Origin: Nelumbo lutea
Taxonomy: Eukaryota; Streptophyta; Magnoliopsida; Proteales; Nelumbonaceae
DNA: 64,000 bases
Assembly (NCBI GenBank): GCA_022828595.1
Contig: JAKGHH010000002.1
Coordinates: 80,138,383-80,202,382 of the forward strand
Direction of reading: 5' to 3'
Shown here in pieces: positions 46,405-61,639 of the stretch (its first letter is position 1; each line of letters opens with the position of its first letter). Made by a program: the position numbers and the translations under genes. Under the pieces are notes generated by a model. That model saw only the letters and a program-made list of their open reading frames with translations, searched no databases and was not told the DNA's origin.

Positions 46405-48360
46405 TTTTTCGGAGCCTAAGTTTTAGGGCTATGAACGGGTTAGGTCAGGTGAGGGATAGCTGTAACTGCCCGTCCCAATAACAACTAAAAATTTATTTAT
46501 TTATTTTATTAAACCAAATTATTCATTTATTTATTTTAATAAATTAAACAATTATATATTTATTTGATTCAACCCGCACCCAATAATAAATGAGTACTTA
46601 TTTTTATTTAATTAACTTATTGATTTATTTAACTTATTATCTATAGATTTCTATTTATTTAATTTACTAAATTATTCAAGTAATTAATAAATTATGATTA
46701 TTTTATTATTTAGCTTAATAAATTATATAATTAATTAATAAATTATATTATTAACAAATTATTTCTCTCTCTCTCTCTTTGGATCCTTATTTTTTGGGCT
46801 ATCAACTAGTTAGGTCTAGAGTGGGATATGTACCTATCCCATCCCAAAAATAAATGACATTTTATTTATTTATTTTACTAAACCAAATTATTCATTTATA
46901 TATTTTAATACATTAGATAAACTATTATGTATAAATTTTTAGTTATTTGATTCAACCCAACACCCAATAATAAATAAATATTTAATTATTTTATTAAATT
47001 AAATCATTGATTTGCTTATTTTACAAAATTAAGTAAAATATTATCCATAGATTTCTATTTTTTAATTTCATAAATTATTCAAGTAGTTAATAATTTATTT
47101 AAAAATTAAGTTATTTCAATCTCTCTCTCTGAGCCTAATATTTAGGGCTATTAGTAGGTTAGGTCTCATTTGGGACTAAAATTATTAATGGGTTGGGCTT
47201 GATTTGGATTGGGATTTGCGTTTATATCAATAGAATATATTTAAGCCCAAGTCTGAGTTTGGGTTGGCCTTCGGGCCTAGATCTTGAGCATGAGCCCGAC
47301 GTTCATATAACGGTGAGAAAATTCTTTGTTTCTTTCTCATTTTCTTACCCAATTATTTATATGGTTATGTCATTAAGTTAAAAAAAGTTATTTATTGAAT
47401 TTACTAAATTGTTTACTCTATAAACAAGTTATTTCTCTCTCTCTCTCTCTCTCCCTCCCCGAGTTAAATATTTAGGTTTGTCAACGGATTAGGTTTAGAT
47501 CTAGATAGCTTGGATATTTATTTATTTTACCAAAAGTTAGTATATTATTATCCATAGATTTTATTTTTTTACTTAACTAAATTATTTCTCTTTCTCTCTC
47601 CCTTTTTAAGTCTATCAATGGATTAATTATGTTGTCGGATAGGATATACATGTCTTGTCCCAATAATAACTGCAATTTTTATTTATTTACTTTACTAAAT
47701 TAAATTAGTCATTTATTTGTTTTAATAGATGAAATAAATTATTCTCCATAAATTTTTATTTATTTAATTCAACCCATGACCAATATTTAACTAATAAGTT
47801 ATTTCTCTCTCTCTCTCTCCCTCTCTCTCTCTCTCTGAGCCTAATATTTAGGGCTGTCAATAGGTTAGGTCTCAGTTGGGATTAAACCGGTTCATGGTCC
47901 ATGCCAGGTTCAAGTCGGGTCTTTGCCTTCATATCAACAAAACATATTCAAGCCCAAGTCTGAGCCTGGGCTGGCCATCAAGCCTAGACCTTTAAGCTTG
48001 AGGCCGATCCTCATATAAAGCCCAAAGCATGACTAGGAAATTTTAATTCTTTGTTTCTCATTTTATTGCATAATTATTTATATATTTATATTATTAAGTT
48101 AAATAATTTTATTTATTTATTTTTATTAAAAAAATTTCTAAAAATCCCTCTTCCATAATTATTGCTAAATATCTAATTATTTGTAATGGTGTCATTAATA
48201 AACATCTATTATTTTATTAAGTTAAAAAAATTATTTATCTAATTTCGGCCAAGTTCATGCTGGGCTTTGTCTTTATATCAAAAGAACAGGGGTGGTGGCA
48301 ACGGGGACCCAACCATTGGTCCTAAATATTGAGTCGAGCCTGGCCAAGGAGATTATTATT
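46405..48360. repeat. Satellite B, second block
   Basis: Same orientation and subunit phrases as the first block. For example, the unit at 47230-47360 closely matches 26850-26960 (AAGCCCAAGTCTGAGTTTGGG, then GACGTTCATATAA.GGTGAG). CT tracts at about 46767-46778, 47432-47455 and 47804-47835. Ends at the boundary with the third duplicated segment. Confidence 0.9.
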
Positions 48361-49150
48361 CTTGTTGGTGATGATGGAATCGGATTATTAGGTAATGCTT
48401 TTGATTCTCAATTTTATTGTACTCTCTTTCTTTGTAATTTGAGTTGGTTCAGATTGATGTGCTTTGCCTAAATTTAATAAATCTGTTATAATACCCTTTT
48501 TAGCCTTTTTTTCCTAATTAGACAAAGAACTGTTGTTGGTTGTATTTTGCAACAATTAATAGATGTTTGAGATAGTTTTATGGACTTGTTAGATGCTTGA
48601 ATATCGTGTTTTTTTTTTCTTCCTTTTGAATTTTGGTTCATTTGTGCAATCTCTCTCTCTTCCTCTCCCTGGGCAGATCTTTAACTTTCTAGCTCCCTTT
48701 TGAGTACAAATCAGTATGTCCAATTTTCTCACTAGTGCTTCTTAATTTTCATTGGTCATTTAATTGTTCATAAGGAAAAGGTTTGCAGTTTGCCAACAGT
48801 CATGAATTTTTAGCAATAATGACCATTTGCCAACAGTCATGAATTTTTAGCAATAATGACCCTGTCCAAAACTTTATTCACATCTTTCTGACAAATCAAT
48901 GTTGGACACATTACTCTAACTCAAAAAATTACCAATTGAAACAGAAATCTTTTCTATTGGGTTTTTGGTTGAGATTGAATGCAATTAGTTATTAATTGGA
49001 GATATGCTCAGCTTGGTTGTTAGCCTATAAAAGACCAAGAAAATGCAATCTGTCAGGAATTTGTGCCCACATGTTGGTGTTGACGAAGTACTAGAATTTT
49101 AATCCATACCAACACCAGCAAAGAAACATTTGAAAGTTAACCACATGCTT
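48361..49150 (+). repeat. Duplicated exon-intron-like segment, copy 3 (3' part)
   Basis: Starts within TTGTTGGTGATGATGGAATC and continues with the intron-like part shared with copy 2: GTGCAATCTCTCTC near 48644, TTGGAGATATGCTCAGCTTGG near 48997, and CACATGTTGGTGTTG near 49068. Inside it, a 51-bp direct repeat (ATTTGCCAACAGTCATGAATTTTTAGCAATAATGACC family) occurs twice at about 48790-48870. Confidence 0.7.
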
Positions 49151-49440
49151 TGAAATGGATTTATTCTTGTTTAGTGTTGTGTGAATATTTTCTTGTCAAT
49201 ATGGGTTGCTTTTCTTGTCAATATGGGCACTCAATCTCTTGTTGCATTGCTTTTCTTGTCAATATGGGTGCCCAATCTGTTGCAAGTGTGAATTTTGATA
49301 GCAGTTCATATACTTTACCCATATGACATGCAAGCATATTTCCAGATTGCAAGAATGTTGTGTATTTTATTATAAAAATTTGATTCAACAACTTAGGTTG
49401 TCTGTACTCACTAGATGATTATACTAACGAATATATTTGT
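49151..49440. other. Unassigned with short TTTTCTTGTCAATATGGG repeats
   Basis: The phrase TTTTCTTGTCAATATGGG occurs three times between about 49188 and 49270. No gene recognised. Confidence 0.55.
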
Positions 49441-50102
49441 AATAACCAATTACATGGACATCATAGATACCATGGATTTCTATTTTTTGGGCTATCAACA
49501 AGTTAGGTCTAGAGTGGGATGGCATGTACCTGTCCCGTCCCAATAATAAATGAAAACTTATTTATTTATTTATTTTACTAAACTAAATTATTCATTTATA
49601 TATTTAAATACATTAGATAAACTATTATGTATAAATTTTTGTTTATTTGATTCAACCCGACACACAATAATAAATGAGTATTTAGTTATTTTATTAAATT
49701 AAATTGTTGATTTGTTTATTTTACAAAATTAAGTAAAATATTATCCATAAATTTCTATTTATAATTTACTAAATTATTCAAGTAATTAATAATTTATTTA
49801 ACTATTTAGTTATTTCAATCTCTCTCCCAAAGCCTAATATTTAGGGCTATTAGTAGGTTAGGTCTCAGCTTGGATTAAAATTATTAATGGGATCAATAGA
49901 ACGTATTTATGCGCAAGTCTGAGTCGAGGTTGAACTATGGGCCTACATCTTGAGCATGAGCCTGAAGTTCATATAGAGCCCGAATCATGCTGAGGAAATT
50001 CATTGTTCCTCTCATTTTCTCACCTAATTACTTATATAGTTATGCTATTAAGTTAAAAAATATTTACTGAACTTACTAAATTATTTTATTTTATAAACAA
50101 AT

Positions 50103-50146
<44 letters not shown>

Positions 50147-51622
50147 TCCTGTGTTACATATTTAGGGTTGTCAATGGATTGGGTCTAGATCTAAATAGTT
50201 TGGATATTTATTTATTTTTCCAAAAATAGTAAATTATTATCCATAGATTTTATTTATTTACATAACTAAATTATTCATCTAATTAATGATTTAATTTATG
50301 AACAACGGATTAGTTCTGTTGTTGAATAGATTGTCTTTGTCTTGTCCCAATAATAACTAAAAATTTATTTATTTATTTTACTAAATTAAAATATTCATTT
50401 ATTTGTTTTAATATATTAAATACATTATTCTCCATAAAGTTTTATTTATTTTATTAAATTAAATTATTCAATTATATATTTTACAAAATTAAGAAAATTA
50501 TTATCCATAGATTTCTATTTATTTAATTAACTAATTGACTTCATTAATTAATAATTTATTAACAAGTTAAGGAGGTTGGGATATACTTGTTCACAAGCAG
50601 TGCCAAGTTTGGGTTGGACTTTGTCTTTATTCAATAAAATATATTGAAGCCCAACTTAAAGCTGACTCAACCATTAGACTTATCCCTTGAGTCGAGCCCG
50701 ACGAGGAAAGTGTTATTGTTTATAATTCTCTTATTTCCTCACCAATTTATTTATATATTTAATTTAGTAAGTTAAAAATTTTTATTTATTTAATTTGCTA
50801 AACGATTAAATTTTATCAAAAAAATATTTCACTATATCTCTCCCTCCCCGAGTCTAATATTTTGGGCTGTGCTTGGTTTTAGATAGATTGGATATTTATT
50901 TATTATTTTACTAAATGAATTGAGTCATTATATATAGATTTTATTATTTAGTTTAATAAAATTTTCTCTTTCTTTGGATCCTTATTTTTTGGGTTATCAA
51001 TGAGTTAGGTCTAGTGTGGTATAGCATGTACCTGTCCCGTCCCAATAATTATTGAAATTTTATTTATTTATTTATTTTACTAAACTAAATTATTTGTTTG
51101 TATATTTAAATACATTAGATGAACTATTATGTATAAATATTTATTTATTTGATTCAACTTGACACCCAATAATAAATAAGTATTTAGTTATTTTATTAAA
51201 TTAAATTGTTGATTTGTTTATTTTACAAAATTAAGTAAAATATTACCCATAGATTTCTATTTTTTAATTTATTAAATTATTCAAGTAATTAATAATTTAT
51301 TTAACCGTTTAGTTATTTGAATCTCCCTCCCTAAGCCTAATATTTAGGGCTATTATTAGGTTAGGTCTCAGCTTGGATTAAAATTATTAACGAGATCAAT
51401 AGAACATATTTATGCGCAAGTCTGAGTCCAGGTTGAACTTCGGGCCTACATCTTGTGCATGAGCCTGAAGTTCATATAGATCCTGAATCATGGTGATGAA
51501 ATTCTTTGTTTTTCTCATTTTCTCACCTAATTACTTATATAATTATGCTTTTAAGTTAAAAAAATATTTACTGAACTTATTAAATTATTTTAGTTTATAA
51601 ACAAATTATTTCTCTCTCTCAC

Positions 51623-51664
<42 letters not shown>

Positions 51665-54600
51665 TTGAGTTACATATTTAGGGTTGTCAATGGATTGGGT
51701 TTAGATCTAGATAGTTTGGATATTTATTTATTTTTCCAAAAGTTAGTAAATTATTATCCATAGATATTATTTATTTATGTAACTAAAATTTTCATCTAAT
51801 TGATGATTTAATTTTTGAACAATGGATTAGTTCTGGTGTCGAATAGGCTGTACATGTCTTGTCCCAAAAATAATTGAAAATGTATTTATTTATTTTATTA
51901 AATTAAATTATTCATTTATTTGTTTTAATATATTAAATAATTTTTTCTCCATAAAGTTTTATTCATTTAATTCAACCTTTGACCAATATTTACTGTTGTC
52001 AATGATGCGAGTTTGGTTGGGGATAGCTTGGACTAGTCTTGCACCAATCACAAGTGAATATTTATTTATATTTTTTTGTTAAATTTAGTTATTGATTTAT
52101 CTATTTTTTTAAATTAAGTAAATTATTATCCATAGATTTCTATTTACTTAATTTATTGAATTCTTTAATTAACTAATTAATTAATTATTTTCTTAAGAAA
52201 TTATTTCTCTCTCTCCCTCTCCCGGAGATTATTTTTAGGGTAATTAATATGTTTAGTGAGGTGTGGGATAGGATGTACCTGTCCCATCCCAATAATAAAT
52301 GTAATTTTATTTATTTATTTTGCTAAACCAAATTAATCATTGATTATTTTACAAAATTAACTAAATTGGTATCCATAGGTTACTATTTATTTAATTAATT
52401 AAATTATTCAAGTAGTTAATAATCCATAGATTCCACCCCAACCCGAGCAAAATTTTTAGGTTTATAAATTGGATGGGTATCGGTTGGGGTTAAACCTTTT
52501 CATTGGTTGGGCCACGTCTGGTTTGGGCTTTTGCTTTTATATCAACATAACTTATTAAGGCCAAAGTCTAAGCCTAGGCCAACCATCAATCCTAGATTTT
52601 GAGCCTGTGCCTGACCATCATATAAGATTGCGATAAGGAAATTTTTGTTCTCTGTCTCTTTCTCATTTTCTAGAAGTCTTTCTTCCATATTTGTTGCTAA
52701 CATGTATCTATTTACAATGACGCCATTAATAAAGAGCTAACTACTCTCTCTTTTTCTTGGCTAATTATTTATATACTTATTTTAAAAGTTAAAAGATTTT
52801 ATTGATTTAATTTAATAGATTATTTATTTATATCCCTCTTTATCTTACTGCTCGGTGTCCAATATTTAAGGGTTGTCAATAGGTGGGGATTGGTCTAGGT
52901 AGCTTGGATATTTATTTATTTTATTAAATTAAATTATTCAATTATATATTTTACAAAATTAAAAAAATTATTGTCAATAGATTTCTATTTATTTAATTAA
53001 CTAATTGACTCTATTAGTTAATAATTTATTAACAACTTAAGGAGGTTGGGATTAAACTTATTCACAGGTAGTGCCAAGTTTGGGTTGGACTTTGTCTTTC
53101 TTTGGATCCTTATTTTTTGGGTTATCAACGAGTTAGGTCTAGTGTGGTATAGCATGTACCTGTCCCGTCCGAATAATTAATGATTTTTTTATTCTTTTAT
53201 TTTACTAAAACTAAATTATTCGTTTATATATTTAAATACATTAGATAAACTATTATGTATAAAGTTTTATTTATTTGATACAACCTGACACCCAATAATA
53301 AATGAGTATTTAGTTATTTTATTAAATTTAATTGTTGATTTGTTTATTTTACAAAATAAAGTAAAATATTATCCATAGATTTCTATTTTTTAATTTACTA
53401 AATTATTCAAGTAATTAATAATTTATTTAACCATTTAGTTATTTGAATCTCTCTCCCTAAGCCTAATATTTAGGTCTATTAGTAGGTCAGGTCTCAGCTC
53501 GGATTAAAATTATTAACGGAATCAATAGAACATATTTATGCGCAAGTCTGAGTCCCGGTTGAACTTCGGGCCTACATCTTGAGCATGAGCCTGAAGTTCA
53601 TATAGAGCTTGAATCATGGTGAGGAAATTCTTTGTTTTTCTCATTTTCTCACCTAATTATTTATATAGTTATGCTTTTAAGTTAAAAAATATTTACTGAA
53701 CTTACTAAATTATTTTAGTTTATAATCAAATTATTTCTCTCTCTCTCATTCTCTCCCTCCTGAGTTACATATTTAGAGTTGTCAATGGATTGGGTTTAGA
53801 TCTAGATAGTTTGGATATTTATTTATTTTTTCAAAAGTTAGTAAATTATTCTGCATAGGTTTTATTTATTTACGTAACTAAATTTTTCATCTAATTAATG
53901 ATTTAATTTATGAACAACGAATTAGTTCTGGTGTCAAATAGCCTGTACAAGTATTATCCCAATAATAACTGAAAATTTATTTAATTATTTTACTAAATTA
54001 AATTATTCATTTATTCATTTTAATATATTAAAGAAATTTATTGTTGTCAATGATGCAAGGTTGTTTGATGATAGCTTGGACTAATCTTGCACCAATCACA
54101 GGTGAATATTTATTTATAATTTTTTGTTAAAGTTAATTATTGATTTATCTATTTTATAAAATTAAGTAAATTATTATTACCCATAGATTTCTATTTACTT
54201 AATTTATTAAATTATTTAATTAATTAATTGATTAATTATTTTCTCAACAAATTATTTCTCTCTCCCTCCCGGAAATTATTTTTAGGGTAATTAATATGTT
54301 TAGTGAGGTGTGGGATAGGATGTACCTGTCTCGTCCCAATAATAAATGTAATTTCATTTATTTATTTTGCTAAACCAAATTAATCATTAATTATTTTACA
54401 AAATTAACTAAATTGGTATCCATAGGTTCCTATTTATTTAATTTATTAAATTATTCAAGTAGTTTATAATACATAGATTCCAACCCAACCCGAGCAAAAT
54501 TTTTAGGTTTATAAATTGGATAGGTATCGGTTGGGGTTAAACCTTTTCATTGGTTGGGCCACGTCTGGTTTGGCTGTTGCCTTTATATCAACAGAACTTA

Positions 54601-56038
54601 TTAAGGCCCAAGTCTAAGCCTAGGCCAACCATCAATCCTAGATTTTGAGCATGTGCCCGACCATCATATAAAGCTCGGATTGTGATAAGGAAAGTTTTGT
54701 TTTTTATCTCTTTCTCATTTTCCAGAAATCTCTCTTCCATATTTGTTGCTAACATGTAACTATTTAAACTGATGCCATTAATAAAGAGCTAACTACTCTC
54801 TCTTTTTCTTGCCTAATTATTTATATACTTATTTTAAAAAGTTAAAAGATTTTATTGATTTAATTTAGTAGATTATTTATTTATATTCCTCTCTATCTTA
54901 CTGCTCGATGTCCAATATTTAAGGGCTATCAACAGGTGGGGATTGGTCTAGGTAGATTGTATATTTATTTATTTTATTAAATTAAATTATTCAATTATAT
55001 ATCTTATAAAATTAAGAAAGTTTATTATCCATAGATTTCTATTTATTTAATTAACTAATTGACTTCATTAATTAATAATTTATTAACAAGTTAAGGAGGT
55101 TGGGATTAAACTTGTTCACAAGCAGTGCGAAGTTTGATTGGACTTTGTCTTTATTCAATAGAATATATTAAAGCCCAAATTTAAGCTCGACCTAACCATT
55201 AGACCTATCTCTTGAGTCGTGCTGGCAAGGAAAGTGTTATTGTTTATTACTCTCTTATTTCCTCACCAATTTATTTATATATTTAATTTAGTAAGTTAAA
55301 AATTTTTATTTATTTAATTTTCTAGACGATTTAATTTTATCAAAAAATTATTTCACTATATCTCTCCCTCCCCGAGTCTAATATTTTGGGTTATCAATGG
55401 GCCTGGGTTGTTTTTGATAGATTGGATATTAATTAATTATTTTACTAAATGAATTGAGTCATTATATATAGATTTTACTATTTACTTTAATAAATTAGTT
55501 AATAATTTATTTTTCTCTTTCTCTGGATCCTTATTTTTTGGGTTATCAACGAGTTAGGTCTAGTGTGGTATAGCATGTACTTGTCCCATCCGAATAATTA
55601 GTGATTTTTTTTTATTCTTTTGTTTTACTAAACTAAATTATTCATTTATATATTTAAATACATTAGATAAACTATTATGTAAAAATTTTTATTTATTTGA
55701 TACAACCCGACATCCAATAATAAATGAGTATTTAGTTATTTTATTAAATTAAATTGTTGATTTGTTTATTTTACAAAATTAAGTAAAATATTATCCATAA
55801 ATTTCTATTTTTTAATTTACTAAAATATTTAAGAATTTATTTAACTATTTAGTTATTTCAATCTCTCCCTAAGCCTAATATTTAGGGCTATTAGTAGGTT
55901 AGGTCTCAACTTGGATTAAAATTATTAATAGGATCAATAGAACATATTTATGCGCAAGTCTGAGTCTAGGTTGAACTTCGGGCCTACATCTTGAGCATGA
56001 GCCAGAAGTTCATATAGAGCCCGAATCATGAGGTAGAA

Positions 56039-56074
<36 letters not shown>

Positions 56075-56705
56075 CTGAGTTACATATTTAGGGTTGTCAA
56101 TGGATTAGGTTTAGATCTAGGTAGTTTGGATATTTATTTATTTTTCCAAAAGTTAGTAAGTTATTCTCCATAGATATTATTTATTTACGTAACTAAATTA
56201 TTCATCTAGTTAATGATTTAATTTATGAACAACAGATTAGTTCTGGTGTTGAATAGGCTGTACAAGTCTTGTCCCAATAATAACTGAAAATTTATTTATT
56301 TATTTTACTAAATTAAATTATTAATTTATTTATTTTAATATATTAAATAAATTATTCTCCATAAGGTTTTATTTATTTAATTCAACCTCTCACCAAAATT
56401 TACTTTTGTCAATGATGCAAATTTGGTTGGGGATAGCTTGGACTATAGTCCTGAACCAATCACAAGTGAATATTTGTTTATATTTTTTTTGTTAAATTTA
56501 ATTATTGATTTATCTATGTTTTAAAATTAAGTAAATTATTATCCATAGATTTCTATTTACTTAATTTATTGAATTCTTTAATTAACTAATTAATTAATTA
56601 TTTTCCTAACAAATTAATTTTATCTCTCTCTCTCTCCTAAAGACTATTTTTAGGGTAATAAATATGTTTAGTCAGGTGTGGGACAGATGTACCTATCCCA
56701 TCCTA
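49441..56705. repeat. Satellite B, third block
   Basis: Continuous satellite B in the same orientation as the first block. The GCGCAAGTCTGAG marker is at 49911, 51414, 53540 and 55952 (spacing 1.50, 2.13, 2.41 kb). CT tracts at about 50107-50144, 51611-51661 and 56040-56071. At 56704 it switches within a few bases to satellite A. Confidence 0.93.
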
Positions 56706-59700
56706 ATAGTACTCCTAGTCTTCTATCAACAATATAAAGCGGTTTCATTATTCAAATCCATAATTTTTTAATCCACTTACAATAACTCAAAGCCAAGGGT
56801 TCTCCAAAACCAATGTTATCAAATTATCAGCTGCAACCTATAAACAATAATGATTCCCAAAATCTTAAAATAACAATCCCAATCGAATCCAACACAACAG
56901 AGACCAAACGAAACCAAACATTTCCTGTAGTACAAATTAGAACCAAATGCTAACAACTTTATCCAAACTGACTTACCTATCAAGACAAGGATAAGTCGAA
57001 CTCAACAAAATTGTAACTAAATGCTAACAACTTTATAATACTCACTTTCAACGAAACCTCTCAATAAAACTTAACCAATCTGGTACAAGTCTGATATAGC
57101 TACGGTTTAATTAAAGGCATTCTTTCAAATCCCATGCAACTGAGTCTAGCCAATCCTAGGTAGACCAACTACACAATATCCAAAACAAACCAAGCCCTAG
57201 CATCCAATCAACCTCCAATCAAATCCCTAACCACCGACCAAGCTAATAGAACACTAAACCCTCTATTCACATTCAAGCGACACTAGCATGCCTAGATAAA
57301 TTAGGAAATCAACTCAACTATTTTAAATACTGAAGTTAGGCCTACTCAAAGTAAAATAAAACCATCAAACCTGGATCATTCCGAAAAATCCTACCTATAT
57401 AAACCTCAAACAAATCAAAGCAAAAACAACACATAATCACTTTAAATAACAAGAACCAAGCATATTACTACGCTAAACAGACTGACTTAGCATATTTAGA
57501 GAAAGTACAAAATGAACTCAACTCCTTTAAAAGATTAAAACATAGCTATTAAAATAAAAAATAAAAGCAAATAAACTAGGATCATTCCAAACAATTCCGT
57601 TAACAAATTAAACAAATGAAAGCAAAAACTTTATACAGTTCTTGAAACCAGTAAGAATGAAGCATATTCTAAATCTAAACTTACTATTCTAACTTGAAAC
57701 AACCCATTATATCAAGATAAACTAAATCAACTCACTCAGAATTTATAAGCGGCAATAAAAGCCAAACAAGCAGATTCAAACTAATCCCCACTAGCCGCAT
57801 AAAATTCCTCCTTTCAAACAAACCTCATTGTCTTCTAACAACAATATAAAGCGTTTCATTATTAAAATCCATAATTATTTAAACCATTTACAATAACTCA
57901 AAGCCAAGCGTTCTCCAAAACCAATGTTATATCAAACTATCACCTGCAACCAATAAAGTATAATGATTCACAAAATCTTAAAAAACAATCCCAATCGAAT
58001 CCAACACAACAGAGACCAAACAAAACCAAACATGGCTAGTAGTATGAATTAGAACAAAAAAAATGACACACTGTCAGCCCAATAAAGGATATCAACACAT
58101 TGCCACATCAAAACCATCAAAGCAAAACATAGCTGAAATCATTCCAGAAAACCCAAGATTATCTAAACCGACTTACCTATCAAGACAAAGATAAATCAAA
58201 CTCCACAATACTGGATCATTCCAAACAATCCAGCCTATATAACCTAAAACAAATCAAAGCAAATACAAGAAATTAATCACTTAAACCAACAATAACCATG
58301 CTTATTTCTACTCTAAACTCACAAACTTAAACAAGCCCAACATATTTAGATAAAGTAGAAAATAAACTCAAAACCTTTATAAGATTAAAACAGACCTATT
58401 AAATGAACCATATATTGATGAACCAAATCCACTCACTCAAAATTATAAGTTCCACAAAAACCCATACAAATACATTCAAACTAATCCCCACTGGCAACAT
58501 AAACGTCTTTATATCAAACGAACTCTCCTTGTCTTCTAACAAGCATATAAAGAGGTTTCATTATTCAAATCCATAATTATTCAAACAACTTATAATCACT
58601 CAAACCAAAGGGTTATTAACAACCAAAGGATATTATCAAATTATCAGCTGCAACATAGAAATGAGTCCAAACCAAATCTATTATAACAGAGCCCAAACAA
58701 ATCCAAACATGGCCAATGCAAAATAGAACCTATACAACCACAATACCAGCCCAATCTGTCATTCGTTAACCAATCCAATCAAAGACACCGAGACATTGCC
58801 AAATCAAAACCATCAAAGAAAAAATCAATCCAAACAACCCAAGATTATCCAAACCGACCTACCTATCAAGACAAGGATAAGTCAAACTCAACAAAATTGT
58901 AACTAAATGCTAACAACTTTATAATATTCACTTTCAACGAAACCTCTCAATAAAGCTTAACCAATCTGGTACACGTCTAATATAGTTATGGTTTAATTAA
59001 AGGCATTCTTTCAAATCCCATGAAACTGAGTCTAGCCAATCCTAGGTAGACCAACTACACAATATCCAAAACAATCCAAGCCCTAGCATCCAATCAACCT
59101 CCAATCAAATCCCTAACCACTGACCAAGCTAATAGAACACTAAACCCTCTATTCAAATTCAAGCAAAACAATCATGCCTAGATAAACAAGGAAATCAACC
59201 CAACTATTTTAAAAAATAAAGTTAGGCCTACTCAAAGTAAAATAAAACCATCAAACCGAGATCATTCCGAAAAATCCTACTTATATAAACCTCAAACAAA
59301 TCAAAGCAAAAACAATACATAATCACTTTAAATAACAAGAACAGAGCATATTATTACGCTAAACTGATTGACTTAGCATATTTAGAGAAAGTAGAAAATG
59401 AACTCAACTCCATTATAAGATTAAAACATAGCTATTAAAATAAAAAATAAAAGCAAATAAACTAGGATCAATCCAATCAATTCCATTAAACAAATTAAAC
59501 AAATGAAAGCAAAAACTTTACAGTTCTTTCAACCAGTAAGAGAGAAGCATATTACAAATCTAAACTTACTATTCTAACTTGAAACAACCCTTTATATCAA
59601 GATAAACAAAATCAACTCACTCAGAATTTATAAGCGGCAATAAAAGCCATACAAGCAGATTCAAACTAATCCCCACTAGACGCATAAAATTCCTCCTTTC

Positions 59701-61639
59701 AAACAAACCCTTCTTGTCTTCTAACAACTATAAAGCAGTTTCATTATTCGAATCCGTAATTATTTAAACCACTTACAATAACTGAAAGCCAATGGTTCTC
59801 CAAAACCATTGTTATCAAATTATCAGCTGCAACCTATAAAATATAATGATTCCCAAAGTCTTAAAAGAACAATCCCAATTGAATCCAACACAAGAGAGAC
59901 CAAATGAAACCAAATATGGCCAGTAGTACAAACTACAACAAAAAAAATGACACACTGTCAACCCAATCAAAGATATCAACACATTGCCACATCAAAACCA
60001 TCGAAGCAAAACATAGCTGAAATCATTCCATAAACCAAAGATTATCTAGACCGACTTACCTATCAAGACAAAGATAAATCAAACTCAACAATACTGTAAC
60101 TAGATGCTAATAATTTTAGAGTACTCACTTTCAACGAAACCTCCCCAGAGATACAAATGAATCAAACCCAGCATAGCTTAACGAATCCGGTACACATCTG
60201 ATATATCTACGGCTAATTTAGGGAAATCTTCCAAATCCCATGAAACTGAGTCTAGCCAAACCAAGATAGAACCAATTACACCATATCCAAAACTATCCAA
60301 ACCATCCAATCGACCACTAGTCAAATCTTGAATCACAAGCCAAGTATAAAAGATCACTAAACACTCTATTCTAATTTAAACAAAACTAGCATGGCTTGAT
60401 AAACTAGGAAATCAATTCAACTCCTTCAAAAGATGGAATTATACCTATTCAAAGTAAAATAAAACCAATAAACCTGGATCATTCCAAACAATCCAGCCTA
60501 TATAACCTAAAACAATTCATAGCAAATAGAAGAAATTAATCACTTTAACCAAAAAGAACCAAGCTTATTTCAACTCTAAACTCACAAACTTAAACAAACC
60601 CAACATATTTAGATAAAGTAGAAAATAAACTCAAATCCTTTATCAGATTAAAACAGACCTATTAAACGAACCATATTTTGATAAACTAAATCCACTCACT
60701 CAAAATTATAAGTTCCACAAAAACCCATACAAATACATTCAAACTAATCCCCACTGGCCGCATAAACGTCCTCATATTAAACGAACTCTCCTTGTCTTCC
60801 AACAACCATATAAAGAGGTTTCATTATTCAAACCCATAATTATTCAATCAACTTATAATCACTAAAACCGAAGGGTTATTAACAACCAAAGGATATTATC
60901 AAAATATCAGCTGCAACATAGAAACGAGTCCCAACCGAATCCATTACAATAGAGCCCAAACGAATCCAAACATGGCCAATGCAAAATAGAACCTATACAA
61001 CCACACAATGCCGGCTCAATCTGTCATTCATTAACCAATCCAATCAAAGACACCGAGACATTGCCAAATCAAAACCATCGAAGCAAAAATCAATCCAAAC
61101 AACCCAAGATTATCCAAACCGACCTACCCATCAAGACAAGGATAAGTCAAACTCAACAAAATTGTAACTAAATGCTAACAACTTTATAATACTCACTTTC
61201 CACGAAACCTCTCAATAAAGGTTAACCAATCTGGTACACGTCTGATATAGTTACGGTTTAATTAAAGGAATTCTTTCAAATCCCATGAAACTGAGTCTAG
61301 CCAATCCTAGGTAGACCAACTACACAATATCCAAAACAAACCAAGCCCTAGCATCCAATCAACCTCTAATCAAATCCCTAACCACCGACCAAGCTAATCG
61401 AACACTAAACCCTCTTTTCAAATTCAAGCGAAACTAGCATGCCTAGATAAACAAGGAAATCAACTCAACTATTTTAAAAAATGAAGTTAGGCCTACTCAA
61501 AGTAATATAAAACCATCAAACCTGGATCATTCCGAAAAATCCTACCTATATAAACATCAAACAAATCAAAGCAAAAACAACACATAATCACTTTAAATAA
61601 CAAGAACCAAGCATATTACTACGCTAAACAGACTGACTT
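56706..61639. repeat. Satellite A, second block, original orientation
   Basis: Same dimeric A/B units as 20975-25640. A anchors at 58096 and 59981, B anchors at 58793 and 61068. The first A unit here is shortened by a deletion near 58215, and a rearranged junction lies near 56945 where a B end jumps to an internal B position. The ORF at 60979-61167 recurs with the repeat. Confidence 0.95.
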